A stretch of DNA of 5,647 bases, taken from Acidobacteriota bacterium (lineage in GTDB: Bacteria > Acidobacteriota > Polarisedimenticolia > Polarisedimenticolales > Polarisedimenticolaceae). The stretch covers positions 8,931-14,577 of the forward strand of contig WVWW01000233.1 of the NCBI GenBank assembly GCA_011773795.1, read 5' to 3'. Positions 1 to 5,273 of this stretch are shown one piece after another (within the stretch, counting starts at the first letter, position 1; each line of letters opens with the position of its first letter). A model generated the notes under the pieces. That model did not search any database. It was not told where the DNA came from and was given only the letters and a program-made list of their open reading frames with translations. The translations under genes and the position numbers were made by a program.

Positions 1-4
1 CCCT

Positions 5-23
5 GCCGGCATCGCCCGCCGGC
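5..23. other. Short GC-rich hairpin at the left edge
   Basis: GCCGGC occurs at 5-10 and again at 18-23. The hexamer is its own reverse complement, so the two copies can pair as a 6-bp stem with a 7-nt loop. No T-tract follows, so this is not a convincing intrinsic terminator. It could belong to the 3' end of a gene outside the window or be chance in GC-rich DNA. Confidence 0.2.
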
Positions 24-30
24 CCGGGTC

Positions 31-39
31 TGGTAAGGT
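31..39 (+). promoter_or_regulatory. Putative extended -10 promoter element of the membrane protein-STAS operon
   Basis: TGGTAAGGT has the form of an extended -10 element (TG, one base, then TAAGGT, a TANNNT hexamer). No good -35 hexamer is visible 16-18 bp upstream, as is usual for extended -10 promoters. Transcription would start around 46, giving a leader of about 30 nt that contains the Shine-Dalgarno sequence at 63-68. Inferred from sequence pattern only. Confidence 0.35.
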
Positions 40-75
40 TACGCGTCCCAGGAATCTTGTCGAAGGAGCCGCGTG

Positions 76-1191
76 ATGGGTAACTCGCTGATTATCGTGG
101 GCGTCATCGTGGTGATCGCCGTCGTGATCGCCGTCGTGGTCCTTTCTCGCAAAGGGGACAAGGCCCCCGCTTCGGTCGCAACGAAACCGGAAGAGACGGA
201 CGCCTGGAGCCATTACCTCACGGCCGGAGAGTCGTGGTCCGACCACGATCGAGCCGCGATCCGCGCGCTGCGCGAGCTTTCCCAGGACGAGTTCGACCGA
301 ATCAAGTCGTCCGTCCAGGCGGTTCAGGCGAAGGCGCTGGCCGACCCCAGTCCCCAGGCCGCGCTGCGCCGCGCGGTCATGGACGCGACGGATCGCTTCG
401 TTCTGGTCGACGCGCACCAAGGCGCAGGCCCGTCCGGCGAGGCGGGCGACTTCGCCAGCATCGTCGAGGTCGGCGTCCTACGCTGCGCCGCGCATGAGCG
501 ATTCGGCGATTACGACCGGGACGACTGGTACGCCCACTACCTGAACGTCGCACGCATGAACTCGCGCAACGTCGCTGCCATGGTGCGCAAGACCGTCAAG
601 GACCAACCGTCGTCGTTCGAGTCGGCGCTCCACGATCCGCTGACCCGCACGATGGCCGAGGTCCGGCAGACCCTTCTGAATCATCCGCCCCGGACATCGG
701 TCGAGAGGTCCGACAAACTGACCTCGAATGCGGAAGCACGGAGGCTCAGCCCGACGCAACATCAGATCGACGAGCTGACTCGCATCATGAGCAACCGTTT
801 CGAGAAGCTGTTTGCCGGTCAAATCTATCGTGTCGAGGCGGGGACGGCCGCCGATCCAGCCGTGACCTTCCAGGTCGACGCGAGTTTGTTGTACACGATC
901 CTGGCGAACAACTTCCGCCATTCCACGGACGCCTGGCGTTACATCATGGAGGAAGCCCTCGGGGACTACCGCGGAGCGATGAACGACGAGGACGGACTGC
1001 TTAGCCTGGCTCAGACCTGCCACGGAAGCTGGGAGAAGAACAGCGAAGATGGCGCGCTGAACGCGTTGTTGAAGACCGCCTGCGAGGGCGCTTTCGACGG
1101 GGCCGAGGGCTGGGAGGGCACGGCCACCGGCATGGTCGAGGACGCGTCGTTCCTGTCCGGGCAGATCCAGCGCGTGGTCAGGGAGACCTAG
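76..1191 (+). CDS. Single-pass membrane-anchored protein of unknown function
   Basis: The protein has 371 residues if started at ATG 76, which sits 7 nt after AAGGAG (63-68). GTG 73 is in frame but only 4 nt from that site. Residues about 5-23 are a very hydrophobic Ile/Val/Ala helix, followed directly by a basic stretch (SRKGDK). By the positive-inside rule this suggests a short N-terminus outside and a large C-terminal domain in the cytoplasm. After a charged linker (about 24-45) the rest looks mostly helical and polar, with one predicted strand-like stretch near residue 262 (PAVTFQVDA) followed by a helix with NNFRHSTDAW. I recognise no catalytic motif or known domain. The gene lies 16 bp upstream of a STAS-domain gene in the same direction, so the two are probably co-transcribed, and a cytoplasmic domain could meet the STAS protein. 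That partnership is inference. The coding call itself is strong: long ORF, good ribosome site, coherent N-terminal helix. Confidence 0.8.
   Translation: MGNSLIIVGVIVVIAVVIAVVVLSRKGDKAPASVATKPEETDAWSHYLTAGESWSDHDRAAIRALRELSQDEFDRIKSSVQAVQAKALADPSPQAALRRAVMDATDRFVLVDAHQGAGPSGEAGDFASIVEVGVLRCAAHERFGDYDRDDWYAHYLNVARMNSRNVAAMVRKTVKDQPSSFESALHDPLTRTMAEVRQTLLNHPPRTSVERSDKLTSNAEARRLSPTQHQIDELTRIMSNRFEKLFAGQIYRVEAGTAADPAVTFQVDASLLYTILANNFRHSTDAWRYIMEEALGDYRGAMNDEDGLLSLAQTCHGSWEKNSEDGALNALLKTACEGAFDGAEGWEGTATGMVEDASFLSGQIQRVVRET
112..135 (+). repeat. Perfect 12-bp tandem duplication inside the membrane helix
   Basis: GTGATCGCCGTC is present twice back to back (112-123 and 124-135) and partly continues as GTG. 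It encodes a repeated Val-Ile-Ala-Val within the transmembrane segment. The unit is in frame, so gain or loss of one copy would lengthen or shorten the helix by four residues, about one turn. Confidence 0.7.
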
Positions 1192-1207
1192 CGAAACCGA
1201 GGGGGCG

Positions 1208-1603
1208 ATGGAGCTTTACTACGACGACACCGACAAGGAAGTCATGGTGCTCTCCGTGCACGGTGGTCTGCTGGCGGACAACGCTCATCATTTCGTCAGT
1301 GGAGTCGAGAAGTACATTGCGCTGGGGATGCGTAAGCTGATCATCGACTGCAGCGGGCTCACGAAGATTTCCAGCTACGGCATCGGTACGCTTGTCCGGA
1401 TGCACAAACGAATGCAGAAGAAGGGAGGCGACGTCAAGCTGGCCGCGGTCAGTGGCGTGGCCGGAAAAGTCATGCGCATGACCGGCATCGGCGAGGTGTT
1501 ACAGATTTACGCCGCCGTCGAGGATGCCCGGCTTGCCTTCGCCGCGACCGACGTCGATGCGCGGGACCACATCGACGCCAGGCACCCGCATCTCGAGGAC
1601 TAG
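1208..1603 (+). CDS. STAS-domain protein, anti-sigma factor antagonist type
   Basis: This 131-residue protein is a stand-alone STAS domain like SpoIIAA/RsbV. The order is as expected: an N-terminal strand (VMVLSVHGGL, about 12-22), a helix with VEKYIALG, the strand KLIIDCSGL (43-51), the switch loop KISSYGIGTL (53-62), then a helix and the C-terminal KVMRMTGIGEVLQIYAAVEDA region. In the SpoIIAA/RsbV family a serine in the D-S-S/T-G loop is phosphorylated by a cognate anti-sigma kinase. Here the loop reads S55-S56-Y57-G58. By alignment S56 could be the phosphosite, while the usual preceding Asp is Ser. The last 20 residues or so (DVDARDHIDARHPHLED) are an acidic/His-rich tail beyond the domain. 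GAGGGGG at 1199-1205 precedes ATG 1208. The gene follows the membrane protein by 16 bp. No anti-sigma kinase or PP2C phosphatase lies in the window, so the partner is unknown. Its 3' end overlaps the convergent oxidoreductase gene by 4 bp. Confidence 0.88.
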   Translation: MELYYDDTDKEVMVLSVHGGLLADNAHHFVSGVEKYIALGMRKLIIDCSGLTKISSYGIGTLVRMHKRMQKKGGDVKLAAVSGVAGKVMRMTGIGEVLQIYAAVEDARLAFAATDVDARDHIDARHPHLED

Positions 1604-2812
1604 AGACCGGCGGATCCGCCCGTCGCCAGCATCCTCAGGACGGCGGCACTCGACAATCCCTCCGACGGGTCGCGCGGTCCTTGAAGAATCTCCATCAACA
1701 GAGCCGCGAGGTCCGAGCGCCGGCGTCCGAGAGAAACCAGCTTGTCGAGCAACGCCGGGCGAAGAGAAAAGTCCCGAACGCGGCGGCTGAATCGGAACAG
1801 CCGCTGGTAACGTTCGCGTAGCAACGCGTCGTATTCGGCAACCGCCGGCTGTGGAAGCGATCGATCCTTTAACCTCGCTTCCAGCAATTCCGCGGCGATC
1901 CGCCCGCTTTCCAGGGCATAGTCGACACCCTCGCCCGTCATCGGGTTGACCAACCCGGCCGCCTCTCCGACGAAGAGCATCGAGCGTGCCCCGGTCGAAG
2001 CAGTCTCGAAGTCGCCGCGTAGCGGGTAGCCCTCGGGCTTGCGGGTGCGGCGCGCCGCGCCCAGCATCGAGGGCCACGGCGGGGGAGTCGAGGAAACCGT
2101 TGAGTGTGCGCTTGGCCGAGGCCGGTTCGCGGCGTGGCGGATAAACGAGGACACCGACGTTCCAGCAATCGCCGGGCAACGGGAAGACCCAGCCGTAAGC
2201 CGGCAGCCGGACGCTGTCGAAACGAAACTGCAGCCGGTCGACGGGCGGTCCACCACCTTCGAAGTACGTACGCGACGCCAGCATGACCGGGGGCATCCCT
2301 TCGAGCAAACCCGATCGTCGCAGCATGCCGGCGTCGCTTCCGGTCGCGACGATCCCGGCACGTGCGCTCCAGACGTCGCCATCCGCGCAGGTCACCCGCA
2401 CGCCGTCCTCGCCGCCCTCGATCCGAGCGACGCGAACCGGCGCGGCGAACCACGCGCCGCCTTCCACGGCCCAGCGCCGGATCGTGTCGTCCAGGGCGCG
2501 GCGCCGCACGACGAGACACGCCTCCGCGGCACCCTCCGGCGGCTGCAAAGGAATATCGAACGAACCGCCCGCGGGCCCGACCACCTCGAGGCGTGCCACC
2601 GCGAGTGCGTCGGGTCGGATCGATTCGAGTAAACCGAGCTCGGTAAGTACCGCCACGGCCCGCGGGGTCAGCGCGTCGCCACAGGTCTTTTCGCGCGGGA
2701 ACTCGCTTCGATCCAGCAGCGCAACCTCGAAGCCGGCACGGGCCAGCAAACCCGCCGCCAGCGCGCCGCCGGGTCCGGCGCCCGCGACCACGATGTCGGA
2801 TTGTCGGCCCAT
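1600..2812 (-). pseudogene. Geranylgeranyl reductase-family FAD-dependent oxidoreductase, frame broken near 2071
   Basis: The N-terminal frame begins at ATG 2812 and carries the Rossmann FAD motif G11-A-G-P-G-G16, Asp34 at the ribose-binding position, the family signature FPREKTCGDAL (38-48), R103 in VVRRRALD, and the VATGSD motif (155-160). The C-terminal part is in the other frame: KPEGYPLRGDF, then FVGEAAGLVNPMTGEGV (280-296), the second FAD-binding motif, and a helical tail. The span is 1213 nt, one more than a multiple of three. Dropping one C of the CCC at 2073-2071 joins the frames into DSPAVASMLGAARR, as expected for the family, giving 403 residues, a normal length. As written, translation from ATG 2812 leaves the family sequence near residue 247 and ends at 1499, antisense to the STAS gene. 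Family members reduce prenyl double bonds of lipids or quinones; the substrate here cannot be read. There is no Shine-Dalgarno sequence. A sequencing or assembly error is as likely as a true mutation. Confidence 0.85.
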
Positions 2813-2821
2813 TGCAGCGAG

Positions 2822-2827
2822 AATATA
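2822..2827 (-). promoter_or_regulatory. Putative -10 hexamer (TATATT) of the oxidoreductase gene
   Basis: Read on the minus strand, TATATT lies 9 nt before the ATG at 2812, and no Shine-Dalgarno sequence lies between them. A transcript starting at the usual distance from a -10 element would begin within 1-3 nt of the ATG, so the mRNA may be leaderless. No clear -35 hexamer is visible. Inferred from pattern. Confidence 0.4.
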
Positions 2828-2829
2828 CG

Positions 2830-2845
2830 AGTCGGACCGTCGACT
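2830..2845. promoter_or_regulatory. Short inverted repeat between the divergent genes, possible operator
   Basis: AGTCG at 2830-2834 and CGACT at 2841-2845 form an inverted repeat with a 6-nt spacer, lying between the two divergent -10 candidates. Its place would suit a regulator acting on both directions, but a 5-bp arm is short and could arise by chance. Confidence 0.2.
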
Positions 2846-2867
2846 TCTATCGCCGAGGACACTCCGG

Positions 2868-2873
2868 TACAAT
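2868..2873 (+). promoter_or_regulatory. Putative -10 hexamer (TACAAT) of the CBS gene pair
   Basis: TACAAT, one mismatch from TATAAT, sits 8 nt before the GTG start at 2882. The bases between are free of any Shine-Dalgarno sequence. The expected transcription start falls at about 2880, so a leaderless or near-leaderless mRNA is likely. The -35 region 17 bp upstream is poor (TTCTAT). Confidence 0.45.
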
Positions 2874-2881
2874 GCCCCATC

Positions 2882-3349
2882 GTGAATACGCTCCGCGACC
2901 TGATGACGGACAACCGGGTGCTCGATCTCGGCCCCCTGCCGGCACCCCGCCTCGCGCCGAACGCGACCCTGCACCAGGCGCTGCAGTTTCTCGTGAGGGG
3001 AAGACGCGGGGCGATCGTCGCCGTCGACGGGATGCGACCGGTGGGCATCTTCACCGAGCGCGACGTGCTGCGCCGGTTGCCGGCGGGCAAGCGGGACACG
3101 ACGCCGTTGTCGGAGGTGATGTCCAAGCCGCCGGCCACGATCCGGCGCAAGGCGTCCCTGCGCGAGGCGATCGAGGCGATGGTCGAGCACGGCTACCGTC
3201 ACCTGGTCGTCGTCGATCGAGACGGTGAGCTCAAGGGGCTGCTGACGTCGAACGACCTCGTGCAGTACCTCACCGACCAGTTCCCCGAGGAAACCGTCAA
3301 CCTCCCTCCGCGGCTACGCCAGCAGTACCTCAGCCCGGAAGGAGCCTGA
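2882..3349 (+). CDS. CBS-pair domain protein
   Basis: This 155-residue protein consists of two CBS motifs forming one Bateman module. The first covers about residues 20-65 and ends in G55-I-F-T-E-R-D61-V. The second covers about 78-130 and ends in G119-L-L-T-S-N-D125-L. Both keep the Thr and Asp that hold the ribose of adenosine ligands in this family, so binding of AMP, ATP, SAM or a related nucleotide is plausible. The tail after residue 132 (FPEETVNLPPR) is a Pro-rich extension that I recall seeing in related CBS-pair proteins. No catalytic domain is attached, so it probably senses a ligand and acts on a partner. The GTG at 2882 is chosen because the in-frame upstream stretch has no better start, does not look like CBS sequence and would overlap the divergent gene. 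There is no Shine-Dalgarno sequence, but TACAAT lies 8 nt upstream. The next CBS gene starts 1 bp after the stop, so the two are surely one operon. Confidence 0.88.
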   Translation: MNTLRDLMTDNRVLDLGPLPAPRLAPNATLHQALQFLVRGRRGAIVAVDGMRPVGIFTERDVLRRLPAGKRDTTPLSEVMSKPPATIRRKASLREAIEAMVEHGYRHLVVVDRDGELKGLLTSNDLVQYLTDQFPEETVNLPPRLRQQYLSPEGA

Positions 3350-3350
3350 G

Positions 3351-3854
3351 GTGCGTTGTCCCGCCTGCGATCACGAGAACATTCCCGGCGAAGATCTGTG
3401 TGCGGATTGCGGGATGGATCTCGCCGGACTCGACGTACAGGTCTGGGGGGTGGATCCCGAAGACCCGTTGCTGGCCAAGCCGTTGGCCGAACTCCCGCTC
3501 AACAAGCCGCTGACGCTGGGTTCGACCTGCAGCGTCGCCGAGGCCATCGAGTTGATGCGTGAAAATCATGCGGGTTGCGTTTTTGTCGAATCCAAGGAAC
3601 AGGAGTTGGTCGGGGTGTTCACCGAACGCGACGTGACGGTCCGTATCGCCTCCCGCGGGCGCGATCCGGAACAGACCCGGCTCGGCGAGGTGATGACCTC
3701 CGGGCCAGTCGTGCTTCAACGCGACGATCCGATCTCCTGGGCGCTCCACCGCATGGGCATCGACGGCTACCGCCAAGTCCCGGTCGTGGACGGCGAGCGG
3801 ATTCGCGGCGTGCTTTCCAGCCGCACCGTGCTGCAGTTGTTGCTCGATTCCTGA
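3351..3854 (+). CDS. Zinc-ribbon CBS-pair domain protein
   Basis: The protein has 167 residues. The N-terminus has four cysteines as C3-x2-C6-x10-C17-x2-C20, a small zinc-ribbon pattern. A linker (25-50) leads to two CBS motifs: the first, about 51-98, ends in G88-V-F-T-E-R-D94-V; the second, about 111-165, ends in G153-V-L-S-S-R-T159-V. The first keeps the ribose-binding Asp, whereas the second has Thr159 there, so one of the two ligand sites is probably weakened or lost. GTG 3351 follows AAGGAG (3339-3344) by 6 nt. It lies 1 bp after the TGA of the first CBS gene, so translation is likely coupled. The two proteins share the GVFTERDV / GIFTERDV signature and probably arose from a common CBS ancestor; they may form a hetero-oligomer. 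The zinc ribbon could bind protein or nucleic acid; the sequence does not decide. Function beyond ligand sensing is unknown. Confidence 0.88.
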   Translation: MRCPACDHENIPGEDLCADCGMDLAGLDVQVWGVDPEDPLLAKPLAELPLNKPLTLGSTCSVAEAIELMRENHAGCVFVESKEQELVGVFTERDVTVRIASRGRDPEQTRLGEVMTSGPVVLQRDDPISWALHRMGIDGYRQVPVVDGERIRGVLSSRTVLQLLLDS

Positions 3855-3875
3855 CGGCTCCCACAAACGGCTCCC
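3854..3875 (+). repeat. 9-bp direct repeat upstream of the P-loop synthase gene
   Basis: ACGGCTCCC occurs at 3854-3862 and 3867-3875, two exact copies with a 4-nt spacer (period 13). The second copy ends 6 nt before the TATGAT hexamer at 3882, so the pair covers the -35 region. It could be a tandem regulator site or a chance duplication. Confidence 0.4.
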
Positions 3876-3881
3876 TTTCTG

Positions 3882-3887
3882 TATGAT
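3882..3887 (+). promoter_or_regulatory. Putative -10 hexamer (TATGAT) of the synthase-kinase unit
   Basis: TATGAT lies 54 nt before ATG 3942 in the 87-bp gap after the CBS pair. The -35 position 17 bp upstream reads TCCCAC, which is poor and overlaps the 9-bp direct repeat, so activation by a bound regulator is conceivable. A leader of about 47 nt with a Shine-Dalgarno sequence would result. Read-through from the CBS operon is also possible, as no terminator is visible in the gap. Confidence 0.4.
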
Positions 3888-3941
3888 CGGTCGCCCGGCC
3901 GCGCGGTGTTGGCCGTCACGGTCTTTCACAGAGAGGAGAGC

Positions 3942-5273
3942 ATGGGTCGCAAACGAGTCCTGATCATCGGCGCCGCAGGGCGCGACTTCCACAACTTCAA
4001 CACCGTTTACCGCAACGGCGACGATGCCGAGGTCGTCGCCTTCACGGCGACCCAGATCCCCGAAATCGACGACCGGCGTTACCCCGCCGCTCTCGCCGGC
4101 AAGGCTTACCCCGACGGCATCCCGATCGAGCCGATGGAGAACTTGGAGAAACTGATCCGCGACCGGCGGGTCGACGAATGCGTTTTCAGCTTCTCGGACA
4201 TTCACTACGTGGAGCTGATGCAGATCGGCAACCGCGTGCTCAGCGCCGGCGCGGACTTCAAGCTGCTGGCGCCCGCCCGCGGGCACGTCGAGAGCACCAA
4301 ACCCGTGGTGGCGATCCTCGCGGTGCGCACCGGTTGCGGCAAGAGCCAGACCACGCGGCGCGTCGTCGAGATCCTCAAGAGTGACCTGGGCCAGGAACGC
4401 GTCGTCAGCATCCGCCACCCGATGCCCTACGGCGACCTGGCCAAGCAGGCCGTCCAGCGTTTCGCCACGGTCGACGACCTGAAGAAGCACGAGTGCACGA
4501 TCGAAGAAATGGAAGAGTACGAGCCGCACATCGCGGCAGGCAACGTGATCTACGCCGGGGTGGATTACGAGGCGATCCTGCGCGAGGCCGAGCAGGAAGC
4601 CGACGTGATCGTCTGGGACGGCGGCAACAACGACCCGGCGTTCTATGCCGCGGATGCGACGATCGTCGTTGCGGATCCGCTGCGCGCCGGCCACGAGCTG
4701 ACCTACTGGGCCGGCGAGACCAACTTGACGATGGCCGACGCCGTCGTGATCAACAAGTGCGACTCCGCGACCGAGGATCAGATCCGTGCGGTCGAGGCCA
4801 GCATCGCGGACCGCAACCCCGGCGCCGCGGTGATCCGCGCCGACAGCGTGCTGAGCGTCGAGGACGAGACGCTGGTCCGGGGCAAGCGCGTGCTGGTGGT
4901 GGAAGACGGCCCCACGCTGACCCACGGAGAGATGGACGTCGGCGCCGGCTTCGTCGCCAGCCAGCGCCTCGGTGCTGCCGAGATCGTCGACCCGGTGCCG
5001 GGAGCCGTCGGCAGCATCAAGGCGGCCTACGAGAAGTACCCACGGCTCAGCAAGGTCGTCCCGGCGCTCGGTTACTACGGCGATCAGCTCGCCGAGCTCA
5101 AGCAGACGATCGAGAACGCCGACTGCGACAGCGTGATCATCGGCACGCCGATCGACCTGCGCCGAGTGATCGAGCTCTCCAAGCCGGCCACGCGGGTGCG
5201 CTACGACCTGCGGGAGCACGATCACGACGCGCTCGTGAAGGTGATCGGCGCGGGGTGTAGACTCCGCCCGTGA
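3942..5273 (+). CDS. Cyclic 2,3-diphosphoglycerate synthase-like P-loop protein (COG2403 type)
   Basis: The protein has 443 residues from ATG 3942, preceded by GAGAGGAG (3931-3938). An in-frame GTG at 3906 adds only residues unlike the family. The N-terminal Rossmann-like domain opens with VLIIGAAGRDFHNFNTVYR (6-24) and contains the family stretch VVAFTATQIPEI. A P-loop follows, A127-V-R-T-G-C-G-K134-S135-Q-T-T, with the first Gly of the classical Walker A replaced. Then come a Walker B-like WDGGNND (225-231) and N271-K-C-D274, a guanine-recognition NKxD motif. I recognise the family as that of the archaeal cyclic 2,3-diphosphoglycerate synthetase, which makes a cyclic phosphoglycerate thermoprotectant in hyperthermophilic methanogens. 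Many bacterial members are annotated only as predicted GTPases, and the product here is not proven. The C-terminus (IIGTPIDLRRVIELSKPATRVRYDL) is intact. The stop overlaps the start of the downstream kinase gene as GTGA, so translation may be coupled. It is soluble and presumably cytoplasmic. Confidence 0.85.
   Translation: MGRKRVLIIGAAGRDFHNFNTVYRNGDDAEVVAFTATQIPEIDDRRYPAALAGKAYPDGIPIEPMENLEKLIRDRRVDECVFSFSDIHYVELMQIGNRVLSAGADFKLLAPARGHVESTKPVVAILAVRTGCGKSQTTRRVVEILKSDLGQERVVSIRHPMPYGDLAKQAVQRFATVDDLKKHECTIEEMEEYEPHIAAGNVIYAGVDYEAILREAEQEADVIVWDGGNNDPAFYAADATIVVADPLRAGHELTYWAGETNLTMADAVVINKCDSATEDQIRAVEASIADRNPGAAVIRADSVLSVEDETLVRGKRVLVVEDGPTLTHGEMDVGAGFVASQRLGAAEIVDPVPGAVGSIKAAYEKYPRLSKVVPALGYYGDQLAELKQTIENADCDSVIIGTPIDLRRVIELSKPATRVRYDLREHDHDALVKVIGAGCRLRP
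5258..5263 (+). promoter_or_regulatory. Possible internal -10 hexamer (TAGACT) for the kinase gene
   Basis: TAGACT lies 6 nt before GTG 5270, inside the end of the synthase gene. GTGAAG stands 17 bp upstream at 5235-5240, with TGA in the right place for a -35 element. No Shine-Dalgarno sequence precedes the GTG. It may give a leaderless kinase mRNA in addition to read-through from the synthase. As it overlaps coding sequence, chance is a real alternative. Confidence 0.3.

Noticed and set aside
478..1023. Minus-strand frame of 181 codons inside the membrane-protein gene
   Set aside because: It is antisense to a gene with a good start site and a clear membrane helix; no recognisable domain and no upstream signal.
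2801..2881. Longer N-terminus of the first CBS protein starting at TTG 2801
   Set aside because: The extension overlaps the start of the divergent gene, has no ribosome site, does not resemble CBS sequence, and would contain the putative promoter.
1499..3202. A 567-codon minus-strand frame as one intact protein
   Set aside because: Its first 130 residues are antisense to the CBS gene, and its last part past about 2070 is out of frame with the oxidoreductase family sequence. Only 2812 to about 2070 is real.
3906..3941. GTG 3906 as start of the synthase-like protein
   Set aside because: The 12 extra residues are not like the family N-terminus. A GAGAGGAG site directly precedes ATG 3942, after which the typical Rossmann strand begins.
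3855..3941. Terminator between the CBS pair and the synthase gene
   Set aside because: No stem-loop followed by a T-run is present. The repeat there is direct, not inverted.
3330..5225. A 631-codon open frame on the minus strand opposite the second CBS gene and the synthase
   Set aside because: It mirrors two strongly supported genes with clear family motifs. The translation is rich in Asp, His, Val and Leu repeats typical of the antisense of GC-rich genes and shows no domain.
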